A stretch of DNA of 64,000 nt from 67-14 sp035502775 (GTDB lineage Bacteria > Actinomycetota > Thermoleophilia > Solirubrobacterales > 70-9). Shown piece by piece: positions 1-7,278 of the stretch (positions within the stretch are counted from its first letter, which is position 1; each line of letters starts with the position of its first letter). Where the stretch lies: assembly GCA_035502775.1 (NCBI GenBank), contig DATJUB010000035.1, positions 41,673 through 105,672 on the forward strand, in the 5' to 3' direction. The notes under the pieces are model-generated. The model was not told the DNA's origin, searched no databases, and worked only from the letters and a program-made list of their open reading frames with translations. Position numbers and translations under genes: made by a program.

Positions 1-102
1 AAGACGGCCGCGGAGCGGGGACGCGGCAGCGAACTGGAGGTTTGGGAGCCGTTGGTAGACATGCGAGCTAGCCTAGTCGCCGATTCGGATCGTCATGCGG
101 GA
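1..102. other. Window edge, no gene seen
   Basis: This stretch lies downstream of the thiD stop and runs to the window edge. I see no convincing ORF, tRNA fold or terminator with a T tract in it. Confidence 0.4.
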
Positions 103-906
103 TCAATGCGGTGCCGCTCCGGTCAGCCCGAATACGTCGACGGGACCGGGACCCTCGCCGACCGAGTCGAGCCCGTTGCCCACCGCCTCCGAGGCCAATG
201 CCCGGGCCGACCTGGTCGCGGCCAGCGGATCCAGCCCGAGCGCGAGCATCGCGGCCAGCGAAGATGAATGCGTGCATCCCGAGCCGTGGCTGGAGCTTCC
301 TTCGTAGATCGCGCCCTCGATCTCGACGATCTGCTCGCCGTCGAAGAAGACATCGATCATCCCGGTGCTGTGCCCGCCGGTCACCACGGCGATCGATGGC
401 CCCAGGGCGAGCACCCCTTCGGCCAGTGCCGATTGGGCCGCCGTCTCGTCCAGGCCGGTCAGCACCCGGGCTTCGGGAATGTTCGGTGTCGCGACCGTCG
501 CCCGCGGCAGGATCATCTCGATCAGGGCCGACCTGGCGTCCGACCGGAGCAGGTCCGCCCCGCTCTCGGCGACCATCACCGTGTCGAGAACGATCGGCAC
601 GTCGCCGAGCAGATCGAGTCCCCGGGCCACGGCCTCGATCGTCTCGACCGATCCGAGCATCCCGATCTTGACGGCGTCCACCCCGATGTCACTGGTGACC
701 GCCCGGATCTGTTCGATGATCATCGCCGGACTGACCGGCTCGATCGCGGTCACGCCGACGGTGTTCTGAGCGGTGAGGGCGGTGATCGCGGTCATGCCGT
801 GCGCGCCGCAGCGGGCGATCGCCTTGATGTCCGCCTGGATGCCCGCGCCACCTCCGGAGTCGGAGCCGGCGATCGAAAGCACAGTCGGGATCTCACGTTG
901 CGTCAT
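103..906 (-). CDS. thiD: Hydroxymethylpyrimidine/phosphomethylpyrimidine kinase
   Basis: ThiD phosphorylates HMP and then HMP-phosphate to HMP-pyrophosphate for thiamine synthesis in the cytoplasm. The 267-residue length is typical. The N-terminus has the ribokinase-fold nucleotide loop (SIAGSDSGGGAGIQAD) and the family signature CGAHGMTAITALTAQNT. A GSGCTHSSSLAA motif near residue 225 matches the anion-hole/catalytic segment. A TATCCT box lies 7 nt before the ATG, so the message may be leaderless. No TPP riboswitch fits upstream, because dprA ends only 18 bp away. It is the last gene of the minus-strand series after comM and dprA. Confidence 0.95.
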   Translation of the reverse strand: MTQREIPTVLSIAGSDSGGGAGIQADIKAIARCGAHGMTAITALTAQNTVGVTAIEPVSPAMIIEQIRAVTSDIGVDAVKIGMLGSVETIEAVARGLDLLGDVPIVLDTVMVAESGADLLRSDARSALIEMILPRATVATPNIPEARVLTGLDETAAQSALAEGVLALGPSIAVVTGGHSTGMIDVFFDGEQIVEIEGAIYEGSSSHGSGCTHSSSLAAMLALGLDPLAATRSARALASEAVGNGLDSVGEGPGPVDVFGLTGAAPH

Positions 907-913
907 CGGCCGA

Positions 914-919
914 AGGATA
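914..919 (-). promoter_or_regulatory. Candidate -10 box, leaderless thiD
   Basis: On the minus strand TATCCT is followed by 7 nt and then the thiD ATG. This matches a TAnnnT -10 element placing the transcription start at or beside the start codon. Confidence 0.45.
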
Positions 920-924
920 GGGCT

Positions 925-2061
925 CTAGGACCGCCGGCAGCCGGGCTGGGCGGTTCGGGTGTAGGTGCCGGTGATCGAGCAGTCCAGATATCCCAGCACC
1001 TCCAATCTGGCCAAGCCGATCGCCACCTCGGTCGCGTCACGAGCGAGAAGATCGGCGACCGCGTCGACCGTGTCACAGCCGCGTTCGACCGCGTCGAGAA
1101 TCGAGTCCAGCCCCTGATCGATCTCCGGCCCGGACACCGCCGGAGGAAGGGCCCCGATCCCGATCACCCGGTCGATCACGTCCCGGGCATCCCGGACCAG
1201 GGCGGCTCCGCTCGCGATCAATTCGTTCGTACCGGCGGCCGGGCCGATCGTGACCTGACCCGGCACCGCACCGACCTCCCGCCCCGCGTCGCCCGCCATC
1301 TCCGCGGTGATCAGCGACCCGGAACGGTGGGCGGCCTCGACCACGACGGTCATCTGTGAGAGCGCCGCCATGATGCGGTTGCGTGCCGGGAATCCCCATC
1401 GGCGGGGCTTCGTGCCCGGCGGGACCTCCGAGATGACCAGCCCCCGCTCGAGTATCTGGCGGTAGAGCCGTGAATGTGACACGGGATATGCACGGTCGGG
1501 ACCGCAGGCCAGGACCGCGACCGTGCGACCGCCTTCGAGCGCCCCTCGGTGCGCGGCCCCATCGATGCCCAGGGCCATGCCGGAGACGACCGTCAACCCG
1601 GTCGCGGCGATCTCCCTGCCGAGACTCCGTGCGACCTCCAGTCCGTAGCCGGTCGCCCGGCGCGAGCCGACCAGCGTGACCGCCGAGTTCACCGTGATCT
1701 CGGCCAGCGGAAACCCGTCACCGCGTCCGATCAGCGTCCGGGGAGCATCCGCCCCATCGCCCAGTCCGTCGGGGAACCGCTCGTCGTGCTCGCAGCAGGC
1801 CCAGCATCCGGTGTCGGCGAGAACTCCGCGCATCCACCCTTCGGCGAGCTCGGCGTTCTCCGAGAGGATCACGTCAACCTGTCGCGGTGCCACCGCTTCG
1901 ACCAGTTCGGAGTCGCCCAGCCGCAGCAGCTCCGGGGTACGCCTGCCGGGACGGTCGTCGCAGGAAACCTCGATGTTCGGAGACAGCCTCGCGATCAGCC
2001 AAGACCGCCGCAGGCAGGAGGCGCAGGCGGACTCGGCCGTCACCCCGGCCCCGGCCATCAT
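925..2061 (-). CDS. dprA: DNA-processing protein DprA
   Basis: DprA/Smf protects incoming single-stranded DNA and loads RecA during natural transformation. The 378-residue protein has the Rossmann-like core starting at VTLVGSRRATGYG, followed by VVSGMALGIDGAAHRGAL and the R(N)RIMAALS region. A C-terminal winged-helix-like segment follows. The N-terminal part carries CxxC-type cysteines (CASC, CWACC) whose role I cannot assign. Its start overlaps the comM stop by 4 bp, so the two are translationally coupled. The pairing with comM suggests a competence-related unit, although no DNA-uptake genes lie in the window. Confidence 0.92.
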   Translation of the reverse strand: MMAGAGVTAESACASCLRRSWLIARLSPNIEVSCDDRPGRRTPELLRLGDSELVEAVAPRQVDVILSENAELAEGWMRGVLADTGCWACCEHDERFPDGLGDGADAPRTLIGRGDGFPLAEITVNSAVTLVGSRRATGYGLEVARSLGREIAATGLTVVSGMALGIDGAAHRGALEGGRTVAVLACGPDRAYPVSHSRLYRQILERGLVISEVPPGTKPRRWGFPARNRIMAALSQMTVVVEAAHRSGSLITAEMAGDAGREVGAVPGQVTIGPAAGTNELIASGAALVRDARDVIDRVIGIGALPPAVSGPEIDQGLDSILDAVERGCDTVDAVADLLARDATEVAIGLARLEVLGYLDCSITGTYTRTAQPGCRRS

Positions 2062-3545
2062 GCCTCCCTCCGTCGCATCTGCAGCGCCGCCGCCATGTGG
2101 TCCTCGCCGATCCGGGCGGCATCCTCGAGATCGGCGATCGTGCGGGCGACCCGCAGGGTTCGGTCATGCGCACGGCCGCTCATGCGCCCGGTGGAGTGGG
2201 CCTGGGACAGCAGCCGTGCGGCGTCCGCATCGGTCTCGAATCCCGCCACCTCGGCCGCCGTGGCGGTGGCGTTCGTCCGCGCCGATCCGTACCGCTCCTC
2301 CATCGTGAAGCGCGCCGCGATCACCCGGCCGCGAATCTCGGCCGAAGCTTCGCCGGGCGGCCCCGACATCGCCTCGGCTCCGGGCTGACGCACGGCCAGG
2401 TTGATGTCGATCCGATCGGCAAGCGCACCGCTCAGAACCGCCCTGTACCTCCGTACCGCAGCCGGATTGCAGTCGCATGCCGGATCCTCCTCGCCTCTTC
2501 CGCACGGACACGGATTGGCCGCCGCGACCAGGGTGAACGCGCACGGCAGGGTCTGACGGCCGCCGGCCCGGACGATGTTCACCTCGCCGGTCTCCATCGG
2601 TTCCCTGAGCGCCTCCAATGAGGACCGCCGGAACTCGCAGATCTCGTCGAGGAAGAGAACGCCCCTGTGCGCGAGAGTGATCTCTCCCGGTCTGGGTGGT
2701 GTCCCACCCCCGACCAGACCGGCCGGGGTCACGGTGTGGTGCGGAGCACGGAATGGACGTACTCCGGATATCGCCGAGAGCCCGCCACCGCTCACGCTGG
2801 CGATGCGGGCGACCTCCAGTGCTTCATCGGCACCGAGCGGGGGCAGGATCGAGGCGACTCTTCTCGCGCCAAGCGACTTGCCGGCGCCGGGAGGCCCGAT
2901 CACCAGCAGTCCGTGTCCGCCCGCCGCCGATATCTCCAATGCCCGGCGGAAGTGATCCTGCCCTCGCAGGTCCCGCATGTCGGGCAGACTCGAACCCCGG
3001 CTGAGATCCACCGGAACCGGGCGCTCACCGGGAAAGACGCCCTCCGACAGCTGCCGCAGTTCGGCGGCCCCGGCGATCGTGCGTACATCCACGCCATGCG
3101 CCAAGGCCGCCTCACCCCCGTTGGCGGGAGGCACCACGATCCCGGTGTTTCCGTATGCCCTCGCCGCCTCCGCCATGGCCAGCGCACCACGGACCGGACG
3201 GAGAGTTCCATCGAGTGCCAGCTCTCCCGCGAATGCCCAGCCGTCCAGGCGGTCGGCCGGTATCTCACCGGCGGCACCGAGCAGAGCCGCAGCGAGCGCA
3301 AGGTCCAGGCCGGGGCCCACCTTGCGCAGATCCGCCGGCGCGAGGTTGGCCGTGATCCTCTTCAGCGGGAATTCGAAGCCGCAATTGACCAGTGCCGCCC
3401 GCACCCTCTCCCGTGCCTCCCGGACGGCCGTGTCCGGGAGACCGACGATCTGAAAGTTGGGCAGTCCGCGCTGGACGTCCACCTCGACCCGCACCGGTCT
3501 GGCACTGATTCCATCGATGGTGAAGGCGGTCGTCTCGGCGAGCAT
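2058..3545 (-). CDS. comM: ComM/YifB family AAA+ ATPase (Mg-chelatase-like)
   Basis: ComM is a hexameric helicase that drives branch migration of transforming DNA. At 495 residues it has the normal size: an N-terminal Lon-protease-like domain (residues 1-170), then a Mg-chelatase AAA+ module with Walker A GPPGAGKS, FRAPHHT, Walker B LFLDEICEF and the zinc-like CPCGRGEEDPACDC segment. The C-terminal Mg_chelatase_C region follows (SGRAHDRTLRVARTIADLE). It is divergent from yraN across about 120 bp and overlaps dprA downstream. The family assignment is secure; the role in transformation in this organism is inferred. Confidence 0.93.
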   Translation of the reverse strand: MLAETTAFTIDGISARPVRVEVDVQRGLPNFQIVGLPDTAVREARERVRAALVNCGFEFPLKRITANLAPADLRKVGPGLDLALAAALLGAAGEIPADRLDGWAFAGELALDGTLRPVRGALAMAEAARAYGNTGIVVPPANGGEAALAHGVDVRTIAGAAELRQLSEGVFPGERPVPVDLSRGSSLPDMRDLRGQDHFRRALEISAAGGHGLLVIGPPGAGKSLGARRVASILPPLGADEALEVARIASVSGGGLSAISGVRPFRAPHHTVTPAGLVGGGTPPRPGEITLAHRGVLFLDEICEFRRSSLEALREPMETGEVNIVRAGGRQTLPCAFTLVAAANPCPCGRGEEDPACDCNPAAVRRYRAVLSGALADRIDINLAVRQPGAEAMSGPPGEASAEIRGRVIAARFTMEERYGSARTNATATAAEVAGFETDADAARLLSQAHSTGRMSGRAHDRTLRVARTIADLEDAARIGEDHMAAALQMRRREA

Positions 3546-3635
3546 GCGGCCAACCTAGGAGGAATTTCCTGACTCGTTGCCGCACATGCCCAACAACTCT
3601 CAGACGAGGAGCAAACGAATTGGACGGAGGCGTCG

Positions 3636-3655
3636 GGAGGCGGCATTTCGCCTCC
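3636..3655. repeat. 7-bp inverted repeat upstream of yraN
   Basis: GGAGGCG and CGCCTCC are separated by 6 nt in the comM/yraN divergent spacer. The repeat abuts the candidate yraN -10 box, so it could be an operator. Nothing identifies a regulator. Confidence 0.3.
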
Positions 3656-3661
3656 TAGATT
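3656..3661 (+). promoter_or_regulatory. Candidate -10 box, leaderless yraN
   Basis: TAGATT is followed by CATCCC and then the yraN ATG. No Shine-Dalgarno sequence is present, so a leaderless message is likely. Confidence 0.5.
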
Positions 3662-3667
3662 CATCCC

Positions 3668-4072
3668 ATGTCAACTCCGAGAAGCACCCACGCAAGACCG
3701 GATCCGCGCCGCGGCACGGGTCAACGGGCCGAAGAGATCTGCGCCCGCCGCCTCCGCGCCCGGGGCTGGCAGATCCTCGCCCGCAACTGGCGGATAAAGG
3801 CGGGAGAGATCGATCTGATCGCCAGATCCGGGCCGATCCTGGTGATAGTCGAAGTCAAGGCGGGCCACCGCGGCTCCCTGAACGGGCCGCAGTTGCCGGT
3901 GCTCGCGGTCGGACCCAACAAGCAGCGCCGCCTGCGACGCCTGGCCTCGGGCTGGATCGCCTCTCACGGCCGGACCATCGCCTTTCGCGAAGTCAGGTTC
4001 GATGTGGTCGGCGTGCTGTTCGAACGGGACGGCAGCCTCGCCGCCTACGACCACCTGGAGAACGCGTTCTAG
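3668..4072 (+). CDS. yraN: YraN/UPF0102 family nuclease-like protein
   Basis: This 134-residue protein belongs to the UPF0102 family of small nuclease-fold proteins. The restriction-endonuclease-like motif GEIDLIARSGPILVIVEVKA (about residues 50-70) supplies the E, D and ExK residues of a metal-binding active site. Biochemical function is not settled for the family. It is the lone plus-strand gene among minus-strand neighbours. It converges on rnhB so tightly that the two stop codons share the same CTAG. Confidence 0.88.
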   Translation: MSTPRSTHARPDPRRGTGQRAEEICARRLRARGWQILARNWRIKAGEIDLIARSGPILVIVEVKAGHRGSLNGPQLPVLAVGPNKQRRLRRLASGWIASHGRTIAFREVRFDVVGVLFERDGSLAAYDHLENAF

Positions 4073-4731
4073 GCGGCCCGCCCCAACTCCCCGTACGCCT
4101 CCGAGGCGAACGAGAGCCGGTGGATCGGCGAGGGTCCGTGCTCGACGATCGCGTCCCGGTGCGCCGCGCTCGCGTATCCCTTGTGCCCCTCGAAGCCGTA
4201 GGCCGGGTAGAGCGCGCCGGCCCTGGTCATGCACCTGTCCCTGGTTACCTTGGCGACCACCGAGGCCGCGGCCACCGCCGCACTCGTGCTGTCGCCCTTC
4301 ACCAGGCGCCGGTGCTCGACCGGGCATTCCGGCAGGAAGAAACCATCGACCAGGCAGATAGTGCCGGGTTCGACGTCGAGTCCCGCCAGGGCCCGGCCCA
4401 GACATTCCTTGTTGCTCACATGAAGCCCGTTCGCGTCGATGTAGCGCGAGGAACGCATGACGACACAGACCTTCGCCGCGCAGCGCATGACCACCGGATA
4501 AAGCCGCTCACGCGCCTTCGCGGTCATCCGCTTCGAATCGTTCAGGTCGTTGAGCAGCCCGCCGCCCAGATCCTCCAGGCAGCGACGGTCGAACGACACC
4601 GCCGCGGCCACGATCGGCCCGGCCAGGCAGCCCCTTCCGGCTTCGTCAGCACCCGCGACGAACGCCGACCCCAGCTCGCGGTCATGGGCGAAGAGCCCAG
4701 CCGGATCGGGAATCGACTTCTTAGAGGCCAC
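4069..4731 (-). CDS. rnhB: Ribonuclease HII
   Basis: RNase HII removes ribonucleotides and RNA-DNA hybrids during replication and repair. The 220-residue protein has the catalytic signature GADEAGRGCLAGPIVAAAV and later AAVAAASVVAKVTRDR, together supplying the acidic metal ligands (DE and later D). Its start overlaps the lepB stop by 11 bp, giving the usual lepB-rnhB coupling. Its stop overlaps that of the convergent yraN. Confidence 0.95.
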   Translation of the reverse strand: MASKKSIPDPAGLFAHDRELGSAFVAGADEAGRGCLAGPIVAAAVSFDRRCLEDLGGGLLNDLNDSKRMTAKARERLYPVVMRCAAKVCVVMRSSRYIDANGLHVSNKECLGRALAGLDVEPGTICLVDGFFLPECPVEHRRLVKGDSTSAAVAAASVVAKVTRDRCMTRAGALYPAYGFEGHKGYASAAHRDAIVEHGPSPIHRLSFASEAYGELGRAA

Positions 4732-5302
4732 CGATGCGATTCGGCGGCCAGTATGTGCCGAACGCCTTGCCGATCAGCCAATCCTCCGGCAGCGGACCCC
4801 AGAAGCGGCTGTCGTAGCTGCTGCCGCGATTGTCGCCCATCATGAAGTAGTGGCCATCCGGAACCGTGATCTCCTTCGGCATGTCGCAGCCTGCCCCGCC
4901 GACCTGGCAGGGAGTGATCTCGTAGCCGTCCGGCTCCTCCGGCTTCCCGTTGACGATCGGAATGCCGCCCCTGACCGAGATGGTGTCGCCCGGCCCGGCG
5001 ACGATCCGCTTGACGAAGGTGTCCTTGGACTGTTCCGGCAGGGCCTCCGGGCAGATCTCGTCCTGCCCCACCGATACGGCACAGGCCATGCCGTTCGGCT
5101 TGTTGTCATCAGCCCCGACCGGCGGATGGAACACGACCACGTCTCCGGTCGAAGGCGAGGTGAAGTGGTAGATGAAGCGATTGACCAGAATGCGCTGGTG
5201 AATATCCAGCGTCGGCTCCATCGAGCCCGACGGGATCTGGTACGGCTTGATCAAAAAGGCTTGGATCAGCAGCGCCAGCCCGAGGGCCATCGCAACGATC
5301 AC
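4721..5302 (-). CDS. lepB: Signal peptidase I
   Basis: LepB cleaves Sec/Tat signal peptides at the outer face of the membrane. The sequence shows an N-terminal membrane segment, the catalytic serine in PSGSMEPTL, the catalytic lysine in FVKRIVAGPGDTI and box E GDNRGSSYDSRFWG. The first normal start codon is the GTG used here. It gives a truncated cytoplasmic N-terminus and has no well-placed Shine-Dalgarno. An in-frame CTG at 5359, overlapping the rplS TGA as CTGA and preceded by AAGGA at 6 nt, would add 19 residues including several lysines and is probably the true start. The surface proteins in this window are expected substrates. Confidence 0.93.
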   Translation of the reverse strand: MIVAMALGLALLIQAFLIKPYQIPSGSMEPTLDIHQRILVNRFIYHFTSPSTGDVVVFHPPVGADDNKPNGMACAVSVGQDEICPEALPEQSKDTFVKRIVAGPGDTISVRGGIPIVNGKPEEPDGYEITPCQVGGAGCDMPKEITVPDGHYFMMGDNRGSSYDSRFWGPLPEDWLIGKAFGTYWPPNRIGGL

Positions 5303-5355
5303 GACCAGTTCGATGAAGCTCCCCCCGGCCGTCTTTGGCTTGGGGATCTTCGGGC

Positions 5356-6003
5356 TCAGGCCTGTTCCTTCGCTTCCGGCTCGCCATCCTCGGCGGGCGC
5401 TTCGCTTGCGTCAGCTTCGGGAGCGGCTTCGCTCTCGGCTGCCGGAGTCTCTTCCGCAGACTCGGTGGTCTCCTCGGCCGGAGCCTCGGTGGCCTCTTCG
5501 GCCGGAGCTTCGGCGGCTTCGGTCTCGGCGGCTTCGGTTGCCTCCGGAGCTTCGGTCGCCTCAGCCGTATCGGCCGCGACTTCCTCGATCGGCTCCTGAA
5601 CCTCGCCCGAAGCATCCTGGGGAGCCTCGGTCGTGCTGACCATCTCCTCGTCGATGCCCCAGCGGCGCTCGGCGACACGGGCGGCCTTGCCGACGCGGTC
5701 ACGGAGGTAGTAGAGCTTGGCACGGCGCACACGGCCACGGGAAGCGACTTCTAGCTTCTCGATCTTCGGCGAGTGCAGCGGGAAAGTTCTCTCGACACCG
5801 ACACCGAAGGAGTTCTTGCGAACGGTGAACGTCTCACGAACGCCCGATCCCTGTCGCTTGATCACAACACCCTCAAATACCTGCGGGCGCTTGCGATTGC
5901 CCTCGATCACGAGAAAGTGAACGCGGACGCGGTCTCCAGGCGCGAAGGACGGGAGTCCCTTGCGGAGCTGGCTGGCTTCGATGTCTTGGATTACTGTGCT
6001 CAT
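5356..6003 (-). CDS. rplS: 50S ribosomal protein L19 with long acidic tail
   Basis: L19 sits at the 30S-50S interface. Residues 1 to about 118 are a normal L19, with APGDRVRVHFLVIEGNRKRPQVFEG and the basic RGRVRRAKLYYLRDR end. About 95 extra residues follow, almost only Ala, Glu, Pro, Thr, Ser and Asp, with irregular EAPAEE-like repeats. Typical L19 is about 115 residues. The tail is probably disordered and solvent exposed, and its role is unknown. A terminator-like hairpin lies just upstream of the ATG, and lepB overlaps the stop. Confidence 0.95.
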   Translation of the reverse strand: MSTVIQDIEASQLRKGLPSFAPGDRVRVHFLVIEGNRKRPQVFEGVVIKRQGSGVRETFTVRKNSFGVGVERTFPLHSPKIEKLEVASRGRVRRAKLYYLRDRVGKAARVAERRWGIDEEMVSTTEAPQDASGEVQEPIEEVAADTAEATEAPEATEAAETEAAEAPAEEATEAPAEETTESAEETPAAESEAAPEADASEAPAEDGEPEAKEQA

Positions 6004-6008
6004 GGCTC

Positions 6009-6031
6009 AAAAAGACGGGCCGGGTGGCCCG
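6009..6031 (-). terminator. Terminator-like hairpin between trmD and rplS
   Basis: On the minus strand CGGGCC-ACCC-GGCCCG is followed by TCTTTTT, only 5 nt before the rplS ATG. It could terminate transcription from the rpsP-trmD genes or act as an rplS leader attenuator. A TAGCAT box at 6042-6047 could start an rplS transcript whose leader is mostly this hairpin. Confidence 0.6.
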
Positions 6032-6052
6032 CGGAGCGGCAATGCTACCGAC

Positions 6053-6733
6053 TCAGTCGCCTCGGCGTCCTTCTCGTGCCCTACCCCGCTCCACACTTTG
6101 CTCCATCCGCCACTCGCGAACCTTGGCGTGATCGCCCGAAACGAGGATCTCGGGGATACCCCAGCCCCTGTATTCAGGGGGCCTCGTGTAGTGCGGATAC
6201 TCCGGCAAACCGTCCAGCGCCTCGCTGTATGACTCCTCGATCGCACTGTCGGCATCGCCCAGCGCGCCCGGAAGCCGTCTCATCAGAGCGTCGGCCACGA
6301 CCATCGCCGGCAGCTCACCACCGGCCAGCACATAGCGGCCGATCGAGACCTCGTCGTCGGCCAGGTGATCGTGAACCCTCTGGTCGAAACCTTCGTAGCG
6401 GCCGCAGAGCAGCGCCAGTCCCGGCTCCGCGGTCAGCTCGGTCACCAGGGCGTCGTCGAGCAGCCGCCCGGACGGGCTGAGCAGGACGGTCCGTGGGCGC
6501 TCGCCTTCGCCATAGACCCCTTCGAGGGCCGCGTCGACCACATCCACGCGCAGCACCATTCCCGCACCGCCGCCGTAGGGAGCGTCGTCGACCCGCCCGC
6601 CCTTCAGCGGCGTCCAGTCGCGATAGTCACGCAGGTTCAGCTCGGCGCCATGCTCGATCGCCTTGCGCACGGGCCGTTGATCCCGGAACCAATCGAAGGC
6701 TTCGGGAAAGAGAGTGAAAATGTCCAGCTTCAC
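6053..6733 (-). CDS. trmD: tRNA (guanine-N1)-methyltransferase TrmD
   Basis: TrmD makes m1G37 in tRNAs using SAM, which prevents +1 frameshifting. The 226-residue protein has the N-terminal MKLDIFTLFPE, the trefoil-knot motifs LSPSGRLLDD, CGRYEGFDQRV and YVLAGGELPAM, and PHYTRPPEYRGWGIPEILVSGDH. Two positions are odd. The usual SIGDYVL reads SIGRYVL (R133). The residue aligning with the catalytic Asp (Asp169 in the Haemophilus enzyme, normally within EDSF) is Glu167, in EESY. Upstream is khpA directly, with rimM absent. Confidence 0.94.
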   Translation of the reverse strand: MKLDIFTLFPEAFDWFRDQRPVRKAIEHGAELNLRDYRDWTPLKGGRVDDAPYGGGAGMVLRVDVVDAALEGVYGEGERPRTVLLSPSGRLLDDALVTELTAEPGLALLCGRYEGFDQRVHDHLADDEVSIGRYVLAGGELPAMVVADALMRRLPGALGDADSAIEESYSEALDGLPEYPHYTRPPEYRGWGIPEILVSGDHAKVREWRMEQSVERGRAREGRRGD

Positions 6734-6763
6734 GGTCGGGGACCGCCTTCGGGAGAGGGTGGA

Positions 6764-6994
6764 TCAGTCGAGGATGTCGACGAGCACCCGGCGCTGCTCC
6801 TTGACGGCGGCGGCCTTGGCGACGGTGCGGATCGCGTTCGCGACGCGCCCGCCCTTGCCGATCACCCGGCCGAGATCATCCTGGTCGACGGTGATCTCGT
6901 AGACGAGGTCACCGTCTTCTTCGAGCTCCACGACTTCCACGGCATCCGGATCCTCGACGAGCGACCGGGTGACGTATAGGAGCATCTCCTGCAT
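6764..6994 (-). CDS. khpA: KH-domain RNA-binding protein KhpA
   Basis: This 76-residue protein is a single KH domain with the GxxG loop in RVIGKGGRVANAIRT. KhpA proteins bind RNA, often with KhpB, and influence cell size and translation in other bacteria. It sits 5 bp after rpsP in the usual rpsP-khpA order. Its N-terminus is the standard form, MQEMLLYVTRSLVEDPDAV. Confidence 0.93.
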   Translation of the reverse strand: MQEMLLYVTRSLVEDPDAVEVVELEEDGDLVYEITVDQDDLGRVIGKGGRVANAIRTVAKAAAVKEQRRVLVDILD

Positions 6995-6999
6995 GGGGC

Positions 7000-7254
7000 T
7001 CAGCTGCCGGTGGCTTTGATGCCCTTGATGCGCAGCAGGCCCGCGACGCGCTCGGAGGGCTGGGCGCCCTTCTCGAGCCAGTACTTGGCACGTTCCTCGT
7101 CGAGCACGATGGTCGACGGCTCGGTCTGCGCGTTGTACTGCCCGATCGTTTCGATCGAACGCCCATCACGCGGGGAGCGCTTGTCGGCGACAACGATTCG
7201 CCAGATCGGGTTCTTCTTGGAACCAACTCTTCTAAGTCTTATACGGACAGCCAT
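7000..7254 (-). CDS. rpsP: 30S ribosomal protein S16
   Basis: S16 is an early-assembling 30S protein. The 84-residue sequence begins MAVRIRLRRVGSKKNPIWRIVVADKRSPRDG, the family signature, and continues with ETIGQYN. A TAGGAT box lies 10 nt before the ATG, which suggests a promoter and a very short leader within the 24-bp spacer after ffh. Confidence 0.97.
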   Translation of the reverse strand: MAVRIRLRRVGSKKNPIWRIVVADKRSPRDGRSIETIGQYNAQTEPSTIVLDEERAKYWLEKGAQPSERVAGLLRIKGIKATGS

Positions 7255-7278
7255 TGGTCGCGGAATCCTACAACGTTC

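Noticed and set aside
904..930. TPP riboswitch for thiD
   Set aside because: Only 18 bp separate thiD and dprA, and a -10 box lies 7 nt from the ATG.
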